From: Saccharomycopsis fibuligera x Saccharomycopsis cf. fibuligera
Taxonomy: Eukaryota; Ascomycota; Saccharomycetes; Ascoideales; Saccharomycopsidaceae
Assembly (NCBI GenBank): GCA_001936135.1
Contig: CP012822.1
Location: 930,001 to 994,000, forward strand
DNA length: 64,000 bases
Direction of reading: 5' to 3'
The notes under the pieces: model-generated
What the model saw: the letters and a program-made list of their open reading frames with translations, nothing else
Told to the model about the DNA's origin: nothing
Database searches by the model: none
In this document: piece by piece, positions 1-10,414 of the stretch
Layout: each line of letters begins with the position of its first letter
Numbering within the stretch: the stretch's first letter is position 1
Translations under genes and position numbers: made by a program

Positions 1-192
1 GTTTAGTTAATTAGGCGCCCGCCACAGGTTTCGCACAAACTTGTAAATACAAATTTTTTTATTCGTTTATTTATCGAATGGGAGAGAAATGGTAATTACA
101 GTCATAAACATCTAGCTATTATCAAATGAGAAAAAAATTTTTTCTTAAAATTTTCTTAATAATATTTTTTTTTCTTTTTTTACCTTTTTCGT

Positions 193-2409
193 CTACTTGC
201 TAACACCAATCTCTTTCAAGAAAGCATCAGAGTTTGGTTTTCTGCCGAGCAATTCCTCCAAATTATCAAGTTCGTCCCTTGATCCACCTCTCTTCAACAC
301 AATGTCTCTGTATCTAATCCCGTTCTTTGTGTTCATTGGATCGTCTTTGAACAAGGTGTAATACATATCAGTAGCGAAAACCTCAGAATACAAGTATCCG
401 TAGTATCCAGCAGCGTAGCCTCCCATCATATGACCGAAGGATCCATAGCCGCGGGTGACTTGTCCACCAACACTCAAGAGGGTGATTTTTTCTCTCAAGT
501 CGTTCCAAGCGGCATCAACGTCGACTTTGCCATCTTTGGAGTTATGCAAAGTCATGTCGAATAGACCAAAGTGAAGTTGTCTCAAATTGGCAAGTCCACC
601 ATTGACATGTTTGGATTTGACAAGAGATTCAATTAATTGGTCATCTAATGGATCACCTGTGATGTAGTGCGAGGACAACTTCTTCAATTCAGCAGGAGTC
701 CAAGTCCAAAATTCCAACATTTGTGATGGTGCTTCAACAAAATCGCGATTGACGTTAGTGCCATGAAATCTAGCATAATGCACATCTCCCATTAATTCGT
801 GAATACCGTGGCCCAACTCATGGAAAAAAGTAGTGAGTTCGCTATGTTTCAAAAGTGATGGTTTAGTTTTGGTTGATTTGGAAAAATTGCAAACCAAAGA
901 GCAAACTGGTCTTTTTTTGGAATTCGTAGTTTCATCAAAGTATCCTGGAGCAAGACCGAATTCTGCAGCGTGTCCATATTTACCATCTCTTGGATGCAAA
1001 TCAAAGTAAATCCAGCCCATGAATTCAGGTTTTGCTGGGTCATCAAGTTTCCAAACGGAGATTTGCTTGACGTCTTCATGCCAAACGGATTTTTTGGATT
1101 CATCAGTGACCTCTTCAAATTTCAAATTGAACAATGTTTCATAAAATTTCAACATCTTGTCGACAGTGGATTGCAATGGGAAATATTCACTAATTTTCTG
1201 TTCATCAACTTGGTATTCCTCTTGCAACAACTTGTTGTTGTAAAAGGAATGGTCCCAGATATAGTAAGTAGAAGCATTTTCCGATTTAGTATCAAGACCT
1301 TGACTTTTGAAGTCTTGTTGTTTCAAGTTTTTTAAAAGTTTGATTTCTGCTTCAGCTTTGCTCTTCAATTTACTCAACAAGTCGTTTTCGAAATCCAAAA
1401 CGTTTTGAGAAGTCTTGGCCATGGATTCTTCAAGCACATAATCGGAATAAGTTTCATAACCCAACAAGTGAGCTAATTCTGCTCTCTTTGCCACTGCTTT
1501 GCTCAAAATTTCTGCATTTTCAGGAACTTTGTTTTGGTCACCCAAGAAGGCACGTTTTCTTGTTTCCGGATTTTTGGAGTATTTCAAAGTTGGAATGATG
1601 TCAGGATACTTGAAGGTAACTTTCAATTTACCATCTTCCACGGTCTCGAACTGGGCCAACACATCAGCTGGCACACCTTCCAATTCTTCTTTGGTGAACA
1701 AAATATACTCAGTTTGTTCACCCAAGTTTTTGTTGTACTTAATGGACAACTCAGACAATTCTTTGGAAACAGCTTCAACTTTAGCTCTAGTTTCCTTTGG
1801 CAAGTCTAAACCGTTTCTCTTGTAGGCATTGTACAACTTGGAGATGTATCTCTTCGTTTCTGGATCCAAAGCATCGTTATCCTTGTTGTCTTCGTAAACT
1901 TTCTTGATGTTTTTGAAAACATCTTCCCTGAGACCAGATTCAATTGAGTACTCGTCGATTTTGGTTTCGGCTTCAGTAGAAGCGTTTCTAAGGTCCGGGT
2001 TTGGAGAAACGTGCTGGTAAAATGTCAAGTGGTTAATGATTCCGAATCTTTCGTTTTCCCATTGAGCAAAAGGTTTGATCAAGTTTTCGACAGTTGGGTT
2101 TTCCAAGCTTGCAATTTCATCATCTTGCTTCTTAGCCTCGGCTAAAAAGGCATTAGTTTTCTCCAAGATCTGTTCTGGAGTATCTGTCCAGGACGGCGGA
2201 GCCTGAGGAGGGACTAAAATGTGAGAACTGTTAGAAGCAAAGAACCGCTGAACACTAGCTACAGGGAATAGAGACGCCGAAGAAGCCCTTGATATTGATG
2301 CCAAAAGAGGACGGGAAGAAGAATAAGAAGAAAGACTGGCTAGCGACGGCAATCGCAGAGATACAACCGATCTGTAATAGAAGAGATTCTTACCTAAAGA
2401 CGAGGCCAT
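193..2409 (-). CDS. PRD1: Saccharolysin-type oligopeptidase (M3 metallopeptidase)
   Basis: Zinc oligopeptidase of the thimet/saccharolysin (M3) family, which degrades short peptides in the cytosol and the mitochondrial intermembrane space. From the ATG at 2409 it encodes 738 residues, close to the 712 of S. cerevisiae Prd1, and matches it along its whole length. The zinc motif HELGH lies at residues 530-534, followed by the expected downstream segment FVEAPSQMLEFW. The reading frame stays open to an upstream ATG at 2568, adding 53 residues, but a TATATATA element sits exactly at that ATG, so transcripts should start downstream of it. The 2409 start gives an N-terminus (MASSLGKNLFYYRS) rich in Arg and Ser that looks like a mitochondrial presequence. 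A longer isoform from 2568, with a hydrophobic stretch, cannot be excluded. Confidence 0.95.
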   Translation of the reverse strand: MASSLGKNLFYYRSVVSLRLPSLASLSSYSSSRPLLASISRASSASLFPVASVQRFFASNSSHILVPPQAPPSWTDTPEQILEKTNAFLAEAKKQDDEIASLENPTVENLIKPFAQWENERFGIINHLTFYQHVSPNPDLRNASTEAETKIDEYSIESGLREDVFKNIKKVYEDNKDNDALDPETKRYISKLYNAYKRNGLDLPKETRAKVEAVSKELSELSIKYNKNLGEQTEYILFTKEELEGVPADVLAQFETVEDGKLKVTFKYPDIIPTLKYSKNPETRKRAFLGDQNKVPENAEILSKAVAKRAELAHLLGYETYSDYVLEESMAKTSQNVLDFENDLLSKLKSKAEAEIKLLKNLKQQDFKSQGLDTKSENASTYYIWDHSFYNNKLLQEEYQVDEQKISEYFPLQSTVDKMLKFYETLFNLKFEEVTDESKKSVWHEDVKQISVWKLDDPAKPEFMGWIYFDLHPRDGKYGHAAEFGLAPGYFDETTNSKKRPVCSLVCNFSKSTKTKPSLLKHSELTTFFHELGHGIHELMGDVHYARFHGTNVNRDFVEAPSQMLEFWTWTPAELKKLSSHYITGDPLDDQLIESLVKSKHVNGGLANLRQLHFGLFDMTLHNSKDGKVDVDAAWNDLREKITLLSVGGQVTRGYGSFGHMMGGYAAGYYGYLYSEVFATDMYYTLFKDDPMNTKNGIRYRDIVLKRGGSRDELDNLEELLGRKPNSDAFLKEIGVSK

Positions 2410-2567
2410 TTTGGAACCGGCGGACAATTCTAAGTTGTGCTGGTACGATAAGTCTGAGCTGTACAAAGTATAGCAGATCCAAAGAAAGAAAGAGAAGATG
2501 AAGAAAACTGAAACCCGAAATAGTCCAACTTTTTGAAATAACCCGACTTTTTTTATGTCTGCCAACA

Positions 2568-2575
2568 TATATATA
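2568..2575 (-). promoter_or_regulatory. TATA-like element of PRD1
   Basis: A TATATATA run ends at the upstream in-frame ATG of PRD1 and lies about 160 bp before the preferred start codon at 2409. Its position argues that the upstream ATG is normally outside the transcript. The function is inferred from sequence and spacing only. Confidence 0.5.
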
Positions 2576-5500
2576 AAAAAAAGTGGAGAGAAAAGTGATT
2601 GGTTCGTTTTTATTTTGTGGTTTGATTTTTTTTTTTCTCTTCTTCACGAACGGCGTATTTTATGCACGCTGTTGTTTTCGCCGGATAGTATTAGTAAACT
2701 GGAGGCAAATAATTACCAACAAGAAGAGAGCTGCTGCAAGGTTGTAGCGCTTGGTTGTAGTTGGAAACGGATAGGCAGCCGGAGGCAAAGGCGAGAGACG
2801 ATGTTGCTGTTGGCTGGATGGATGTCCAAAAAATTACTTAAAACGGACAAAAGCACACAACGATCGATGAGCTAGCTGGCTAGTGGACTAAGTGGCAGAC
2901 GGCGCCAAATACCAGGAAAGCGGATGAGCAGTGGATGTTTGAGGAATGCGAGCCAGAAGCAGAAGCAGTTGTTGGTTGTTGATGGTGCTGGAGGATTTTT
3001 GAATTGCAAATCTTGCAACCACTTTGAGGATTATAGCACTGATGGGAATCACCACCTTCAATCAGGCGGAGCCTCTGCTTTGTTGCATTGGCACAGGCCT
3101 CGGGGCTGCTTACACACATGCATTCTGTTCATTTCTCCCATTTCTGCTGGCATTCCGCATGACATACACTGCACAACCGCCGCCCAGGATATTTGGTTAC
3201 GTGCTCTGCCTTGGCCGTCCAGAATATCTGTCGCTGAAGCTGCCAAAGACCGTCTCATAAACTTTGCTCCATGCACACAGTCGCCAGCAATACTTATGTC
3301 GGTGCTTGTATTCGCGACCGCTTTCCTCAAAAATAGCAAAAACCAATACACGCTAGCCGAAAACCAAAAGAACATGGCTCGCTTATGAGGCGAGCCGGCT
3401 GTGGAAAGCCACGCGTTTCGTAGACCTCGACTACTCGCTTTTTTCCGGAAGAATAGCTAGCAGAGTGTGGTTGGAACTGTGCGGTAACACATGCAGCCCG
3501 CGATATCTAGTGCCGGCCGCAGGGAGTCGCCAGCAGGGCAACAAGGACGACTCTTTTGGTTGGCCTACAAAGACTACAACAAGCAGCATGTGTTTCCATA
3601 TGCAAACAGACAGCTTGTTGTCGATGCTCTCTGCAAGCATGCTAGCTATATCGCGGAGCAGCCAGTACTTATCCGCGTGCGGTTTTGGAACCACGGCCAT
3701 AATTACGAAAAGAAGGCTATAATTTACCGGCTGGCTGTCGCGAGAGCTGTGAGCGGCGAGCCTGCAAACGACAATTCCTGCGCATAGAAAACAAGCGAGG
3801 TCGATCTAGGATCTTGTTTGTCTGTTTGTCTGTTTGTCTGTCTGCTTGCTTGTTTGTTTCAAGGTATGTTTGTTCTCCCTGATTGATGAGTAACTGTCTT
3901 GTTACTCGTTCCTCATGCTTGCTTGTTGTTTGCTCTTTGTTGAACCGACTGCAATGCTATTTTTGGAACCATGGCTCTGATTGCGGTTGGCCTACTTGGA
4001 CTCAGTTCGGCAGACTGGGCTTGCTTGTTTACAGACGTGAAATGGTGGGAGGATAACAGCAGGACCGGCCGGCGACTTTACAGATTGCTCACAGAAAAAA
4101 TGCACTGGAAGCGGCCTGAGCAACGGCAATAATGAGACACGCACAATGGAAATATTTAGTATGTCGCAACATGCGTCATCTAGCCCAGTTGCAACTTTTC
4201 CCGCAAGCTAGCGACGTTGTGATGTGAGGAGCCCCACAGAAGTGCTTGATTGCGTTTGCGTAGCTTGGAGGCTCTCCTACTGGCCAATGCGCAGTACTCG
4301 ATTTTATTTTTACGCGACTTTACCTTGTCGCGGGTCTCGGTGGCTGCGAGCTGCCAGACAAGCTGGTCGCGCCTCCTCAACAAGGGACAAAACAAGGTAC
4401 TTCTCCGGCGAGCTAAATCCACCGGCAACGGCAACGGCAACGGCAACTACAGCAAGAGTCATCGCTTATTAAGAGCGCTGCTGCCTGCGACCTTCACCTC
4501 GCAAACACACAAGCGCAAAACACCCGCGCCAATGAGCGTGCGAGTTCCTTCCACAAAGGTCAAAGAAAACTAGAAAAATTTTTTTGTTCCGCTCCGTTGG
4601 CGATGTCGGAAAGGCGACGCGTAATACGAAAATTAAATGAAAATTTCACTAACGGCGAAACGGTGGAAAAATAGCCAATCAGAAAATTTAAAAAAAAAAA
4701 ACAAAAGACAGACGCGAAAAATGCAAAGAAACGCACCGCACTTGCAGATCGCGCCGGCAAGGCCAGAATATGGTTTCTCAAACACCATTAGTCCTTTGTG
4801 AAGCGTGCGTTCGCCGTTGGGTCGCGCGCCAACTCTGAGCTTACAGCAGTTGGCTGATATTAAGCCCTGTCTTTCCTTTTCGTGGTCTTCTGGCAATCGG
4901 CTGATTTTCGAAAAACGCAAACTTGGCTCCCCCGTTTGACTTTGGCTTCTCCTGCCCTCCGTGTAAATGTTAATTTTATCCGCGACAACGATGACGACGC
5001 CAACGGTCACCAAGCGCCGGCAGAAAGGTAACTTTTGCTTTTCTTTTTGTGTCGCACGCACATGCACGCCCGTATGCAGGAAGGAATGCCGGCCAATGCC
5101 ATGTCTTGAGACCACTCACCGCTTTGCTTTTCGCCTTGCTTTTCGCTTTGCTTTTCTTGATTTTTTTTCCAGGTTTCTCCTTTGGGGAGGGCGGCGCTCA
5201 TAACCTCCGCTCTCTTCACCGCTGGGAGAATTTTTCCGACGAGCGCAGTACGGTTTAAAGCAAACGGAAAAACTCCGGCAATTGCACTGGCTGGCGACTC
5301 TTGGCTGGCTCTACAGCGCCAGGAAGCTTCTCCTACGAGGCGGTGGATACCACCGGCGAGCGCTATTCGATGGGCACAGGAGTCTATCTGTCTGAATTCT
5401 AGACTGGGTTCGCCAGCGCATACGCTGTGCTGCGGTGCTGCGGTGCTGCGGTGCTGCGATGTTGAAGGCCCTTTCCGCTTGCACGCGCTCCGTTTCGCTT

Positions 5501-6282
5501 CAGCAAAGACTCTCAGACCAGGCATTGTGGCCGAGAGACTCTCTAGCCGCGGGACCCCGCCGGGGGTGTTTCTGCTGTTTGTCCATATCTCGCGTCGGAC
5601 AAGCGAAAGCCACACAAGAGCGCTGCACAAGGCTCTCGGTTGACTGTCAACGCCCGCTGCGAACGTTATCGCCAGAGCCCCCCATACAACTTCAAGGAGC
5701 TAGCAGCCAAGTTTGCCGGTGCCTGTGGAGCAAGCTTCTCCGTTTTTGCTTTTGAAAAGTCTCGTTTATCGCTTTTTTCTCCCATTTTCTTGTACGACAA
5801 GCGACTAGCCCCTTTTTCCAAACAAGCCTGCGAGCTGCCAGCTGCCAGCTCGCCTCGGCCTGTCCTGTTCTGTCTTGTCTTGTCTTGTCTTGTCTTGATT
5901 GGGTCTTGTCTGTTCGGGCTACCCGGCGCTGTCCGAGGGCTGCTCCTGCGGTTCAGGACGCGCATCACCACGTATCATGCCTCGCACCGCTTAAGCGATG
6001 TTTGAAAGAAAGTGATTGTAACCGCCCACAGTCGGGAGTTCATCCATGTCAAAGCTTTGAAGCCTCGAACCGTCAAAGTCTAGATCCAACGCCTGCGAAG
6101 TTACCACCCTTTTTCTTCCGTTGTATCCAGCTTTCTTTGCTTTTGCTTTTGCTTCTGCTTCGGCTTCGGCTTCTGCTTCTGCTTTCTTGTAAACACAGTA
6201 CGTGCGCCGGTGCAGAGCGCCTATGGGTGGCCGCCTGTGACAGTATCTATAGGAGGCGCACCTGCCCACCTGCCCACCTGCC

Positions 6283-6366
6283 CACAGCGTTTACCGCCAA
6301 CTCGTATTAAGGGTCTGTGTACAACACAGCGTTTACAGCCAGCTCACGCGGAGGGTCTGTGCACAA
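6283..6366. repeat. Diverged 42-bp tandem duplication
   Basis: Two adjacent 42-nt copies (6283-6324 and 6325-6366) share CACAGCGTTTAC at the start and GGGTCTGTG(T/C)ACAA at the end, with differences in the middle. They follow directly after three CTGCCCAC copies. No coding frame runs through both copies. Confidence 0.75.
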
Positions 6367-8757
6367 CGTTACTGGCTGTAAGCCGCACAAGTTTCAAACG
6401 CCAACAAACAAAACGCCAACAAACAAATGGGGCGTATTGTGGCGGAACGCCCAATAGCAGAAAAGCTCAGAACCGTAATCTCCTCTGCTTCGATGCGGTT
6501 GCAACATCGATCTTGCAAAAGAACTGCCCATTGTGTTTGTGTTTGATGAAGCAAAGTGAAATACGACCAAATACGTGACGAAGAATTCCAAAAAAGAACA
6601 GCCAGAAAAATATGACCCGGCAAAAATTTTCACCCTTGTTATGCTCAAGAATAGCTGCTGTAATTGTAATTGGCGCCCCGAAAGGGAGAAGTGATCAGCC
6701 CGCATTTTCTCAACTGGCTGACAAACTGCGCCAAGGCAGCAACAGATGCAGGCGCTGGCTGCTGGCTGCATTCAATGCGACTTTACCGCATTTTTGCCTG
6801 TAGACACTCTGCAACAGCAGCACAACAACAGCGCACGGCAACTGGCAACTAATGCGAGATTATATTCACACAGTCCAAATCTGTACAGCCCCAGAACTGG
6901 CTAGCTTTGAAGGAAGCTCTCCTCGGCGACTATGGTGCAACTTCTTGCAACCTGCTGTGTTTTTTGCATGTTTCCTGCACATACCCGCAGAGGTATTCCC
7001 CAGCTGAGGTGAGACAAGCAGTGGCAACAAAACGTATCCAGCCCGCCAGTCCGCCAGCCCGCCAGCCAGCCAGTCGCCGAAGCGAGGCGAATGTTGCACC
7101 TTCCTGTGTAAAGTGCGTGAGCGCATCGTAGATCTCCTGGCTGCGGCAGTAAAAAGGCCTGGCCGTGCCCGGAGTGGGAGCGCCCAGGAGAATTAGTCTT
7201 CCTCGAGGAGGGAACACAAAATACAAACCCGGAGAACAGAGCTAGCGGCGGTACGTGTGTGTGCGTTTTTTCATCAGCTTGCTGGCACTCCAGTCCAGGG
7301 CCTGTCACGTGAAAACACAGAGTAGCTGCCCTGCGCTTCGCACCGGGCCTGTCACGCGACTTCCAGCTCCGGCAGGTTCTGGAGATCCAGGAAACAAGAG
7401 GCCGTGGAGTTCAGAACGGTGTAGCGAGACTGCCCAACACAGGCATCGCGCTGTACTTGATTACGCAACGGTCTTGAGACATGTCTCGAACCAGGTTTCG
7501 TCGCTTTTGTCTTGTTTTTTGCCTACCAGCATGAGCGCTGCTTTCTGGCCGGCCGCTTGCTGGTCTGTAGCGGAGCTGGCACAATGGCTCTCAACTAGCT
7601 GGCTCCATACCGGGCGTCTCGCGCTGTGAGTATTTTTTGCGCCGGAAAACAGGGGGTCGTGCACCCCGAGGCGCCTTTTTCGTTCTGTAGTGATTTTTTT
7701 TTTGTTTTTTTTGTTTTTTTTGTTTTTTCCAGGCGGTAAACGAATGACACGGCGGCGGTGGCAAAGAGGCAGGAGGAGGCCGCGCGGGCTCAGCCAATCA
7801 CCGCAGAGTACCGTATACGCCAGCAGCAGTGAGAGGAAACTGCGAAAAAGAGACGTTCCAGGCCGTTTGCCCCACCGCGGCAGGAAGCAGCATCTCCATG
7901 CGGTGGGCAGCGTGGTGGTGTCTGGAGCAGTGCTGTTCTGCCGCAAGCTGTTTCAAGGTGCATCCGGCTGCAGCCGGATGCGCAGTGCTGCGCAAAGGGA
8001 AGCCCACCGGCGAGCTTGTTTTGATGGACGGACTCGTTTGCAAAATCTAGGGTTTCGACTACACCGGGGAAGAAAACCGGAAGCAGGACAGGACTGGAGG
8101 CAGGGCAACCTTACCTGCGGCGCCCGTTTTCGTTGCAAAGGGTAAAGCACAAATAAGGCTACTAGGGCCTTGCTTGGCCTTGTGTGGGAGCGCCGACAGC
8201 CTGCCGCGGGACAGACCCGCTTCTCTTGCGTTGTCTTGCCAATGGCATTGCCAATGACATTGCCACTGCCAATGGCCGTCGCAGCGGCCGCTGGTATGAC
8301 AGAAAGACGAGCAGCAGTTGGCGCTTACGCTGCGCGCCCTGCGAGGGTCTGGCCGGGGCCTCTCCAGCGCTGCTTCATTTGTGTGCTGTTTTACTATGCT
8401 GTTTTTGGCAGTGGCTGCATGCATGCGTCAGCAGGATCTGAGGATCTGGTATTCCTTCCCATTGCAGCGCTTGCAGTGCATGCAGCGCTTGCAGCGCTTG
8501 CAGCGTTTCCAACTCAAATAATGCACAGAAAAATTAAGTAAAAAAAAGTAAAGAAAGTGAAAAAAAAGCAAAGAAAGCACAAAAAGCAAAAACAGTAAAA
8601 AAAAGTAAAAAAAAAAAAAAAAAGTAAAAAGTAAAAATAAACGCACAGCAGGACGTTGGGTGAGTGTGTGAGTTAAGTCTCCCATCTTGCAAGATGGCAC
8701 ACTTGACCCATCCAGATCTAGAGTGGTGCTCCCCCGAGCACTGTGCACAGACAGACG

Positions 8758-8765
8758 TATATATA
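8758..8765 (+). promoter_or_regulatory. TATA box of the 8987 gene
   Basis: TATATATA lies 222 bp upstream of the ATG at 8987, in the right place for a yeast core promoter. It implies a transcript leader of roughly 100-180 nt, leaving most of the 6.4-kb upstream stretch outside the mRNA. Confidence 0.5.
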
Positions 8766-8986
8766 TCCACAGCCTTTCCCTGGCGCTTCTTCGCTCCCAG
8801 CAAGCTTGCAACGGCTTTCCTTGTAAACTTCGGTAGTCTTTCCAAGATTCACTTGTACACAGAACTTTGACTGTCGGCGCTTCTTTTCAACAACATACCG
8901 TTCCTCAGTATAGATAGACACACCACAGCGGCGGTTCTCCCCTCAACAGACCATAGTACACTGCTCCAGTTCCACACACACACGCA

Positions 8987-10414
8987 ATGGGAGAGCTCAA
9001 AAGATCGTTCTCCAAAAGAGTGAAGAGCACTCTCGCGCTTTCCAACAGAAACAACAAACAAGTGCCGTCGGAGTTTGACTACGACCTCAAGATGATCACT
9101 CCGTGCCACACCTCCGAGGACAACGGGATTCAGTCAATGAAGTACGACGAAATAGACCCTATCTCTGCAGCCAGCGCTACACCGGCAGCGGCAACTTCTC
9201 CAGCAACGGGCAGAGTGAGATCCTCAACAACCAGTTTGCCTGCTCTTCTCAAGAGAAGCAAGTCTCTTCTCAGCAGCAGCAACAGCAGCAGCAACGGCAG
9301 CAGCGCTACCACCGCCAACAGCGGCGCCGCGTGTGCCTCGAGAAACAACTCTGCTGTGTCCGGCACCAGTGTATTCAACTTCGCTGCGTCCTCCGGAGTG
9401 GCTTCAAAAAGACAGAGTCTTTCCAGCATCAGCGGCTCAATCTTGACGCCACTTGCCAATCCAGTCACTGCCGCGGCTGCTGCTGCTGCTGCTGCAAATC
9501 CTGTCAGCGCTAACTCTGCCTCCGCCGCTCCAGCCAGAGACTCCGCCAGCCACCACCACCACCACCAGTCGATTCTTCAAAGCACAAGTTCCATCCATGC
9601 TGAGCTAATGAGGGCATTGGCAGCGGATGATGTGCCAAACAAACAATCTGCTGCCGCCGCTGACAACAAGCTCAAGATCAACACTTCATTGCATTCGAAC
9701 AACAACAGCAGCAGCAGCAGCAACGCTGCGTCGAAGTTGGACTTGTTGCCTCCTATTCCTCTCAAGTCGCCTGCCTCAGAGGATCAGCTCAGTCCAACTT
9801 TGCCGTCCCGTTTAACTACCCCAATTTTGGAGCAAGAACCGTTTTTCGCCTTCCAGCAGCCACCGCCTCAATCAATGTCAGCTTCGTCGTACTCTGAGTC
9901 TCCAAAACCACATAGCAGAGCCAATAGCCAGGAGCTTGGTTTTGCTTTCGGCTACGGCTTCGGCAGCGGTAGACCAATGCTTTCCAGAAGCAGACACAAC
10001 TCATCAGCCACTTCTTTCAGCTCTCACACCACCAGCAATTATCCAAAGACTCCGCTAACCATGTCAGATAACAACACCTACAGCGCCAATGCTAGTCACT
10101 CCTTGTTTTTGAACTATTTGAACGACCCAATGAGCAATAGCGGCAAGTTGGGTCAAGCCGCCAATGGCGCCAATGCCGGAGCTAACGGTTACGCTAGTTA
10201 CGGCGAAACCGAAGAAGACAGCGACAGTGATGCTGATGACGTGTTTTGTGACATGATGGCCTTCAGCATCTTGGACAAAGTTGGCTCTGCTAGTGACAAT
10301 GGCAACCCTCAGGCTAGGGTTGATCGCAAAAGAGTGGACTTGCTGCAAGCTCAAACTCAAGCTCAAGGTATGGATTACTTTGGGTTCAACAAAAAGACCA
10401 ACTGGTGCATTTAA
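8987..10414 (+). CDS. Unrecognised low-complexity Ser/Ala/Asn-rich protein
   Basis: A 475-residue frame with an ATG in a plausible context (CACGCAATGG) and a TATA box 222 bp upstream. The N-terminus is basic (MGELKRSFSKRVKSTLALSN). The middle is poly-Ala, poly-Ser and poly-Asn with a run of five His (about residue 190). The C-terminal 80 residues are less repetitive, with an acidic patch (EEDSDSDADDVFCDMM) and the ending YFGFNKKTNWCI. The two ends look like the conserved parts and the middle like disordered spacer. No catalytic or DNA-binding domain is visible. The Cys is third from the end, so this is not a CaaX prenylation site. I do not recognise the family; disorder, acidic patch and a very long upstream region would suit a regulatory protein, but that is only inference. 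Confidence 0.75.
   Translation: MGELKRSFSKRVKSTLALSNRNNKQVPSEFDYDLKMITPCHTSEDNGIQSMKYDEIDPISAASATPAAATSPATGRVRSSTTSLPALLKRSKSLLSSSNSSSNGSSATTANSGAACASRNNSAVSGTSVFNFAASSGVASKRQSLSSISGSILTPLANPVTAAAAAAAAANPVSANSASAAPARDSASHHHHHQSILQSTSSIHAELMRALAADDVPNKQSAAAADNKLKINTSLHSNNNSSSSSNAASKLDLLPPIPLKSPASEDQLSPTLPSRLTTPILEQEPFFAFQQPPPQSMSASSYSESPKPHSRANSQELGFAFGYGFGSGRPMLSRSRHNSSATSFSSHTTSNYPKTPLTMSDNNTYSANASHSLFLNYLNDPMSNSGKLGQAANGANAGANGYASYGETEEDSDSDADDVFCDMMAFSILDKVGSASDNGNPQARVDRKRVDLLQAQTQAQGMDYFGFNKKTNWCI

Larger units (their letters stand above)
2580..8986. other. 6.4-kb GC-rich stretch without a supportable gene
   Basis: Both strands contain only short frames with no recognisable protein and no TACTAAC branch point that I could find. 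Composition is clearly more GC-rich than the PRD1 and PRP8 regions. It holds many short direct repeats: a TTTGTCTG-type microsatellite (3815-3858), TGTCT repeats (5871-5897), TTCTGC/TTCGGC-type triplet pairs (about 6130-6185), CTGCCCAC repeats (about 6262-6284), a 42-bp tandem duplication (6283-6366), CAGCGCTTG repeats (about 8463-8505) and an A-rich tract (8520-8640). The last 230 bp carry the probable TATA box and leader of the next gene. It may be a long regulatory region, a non-coding RNA locus or decayed sequence; the sequence alone does not decide. Confidence 0.6.

Noticed and set aside
2410-2568. 53-codon N-terminal extension of PRD1 from an upstream in-frame ATG
   Set aside because: A TATA element coincides with the upstream ATG and the extension has no counterpart in the family; the ATG at 2409 gives a normal mitochondrial N-terminus.
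2580-8757. Centromere in the GC-rich gene-free stretch
   Set aside because: No inverted repeat pair was seen by eye, and CTG-clade centromeres tend to be GC-poor; left as an untested option only.
9103-9513. Gln-rich plus-strand frame and Leu-rich minus-strand frame inside the 8987 gene
   Set aside because: Both are out-of-frame readings of its CAG/GCA-type repeats.
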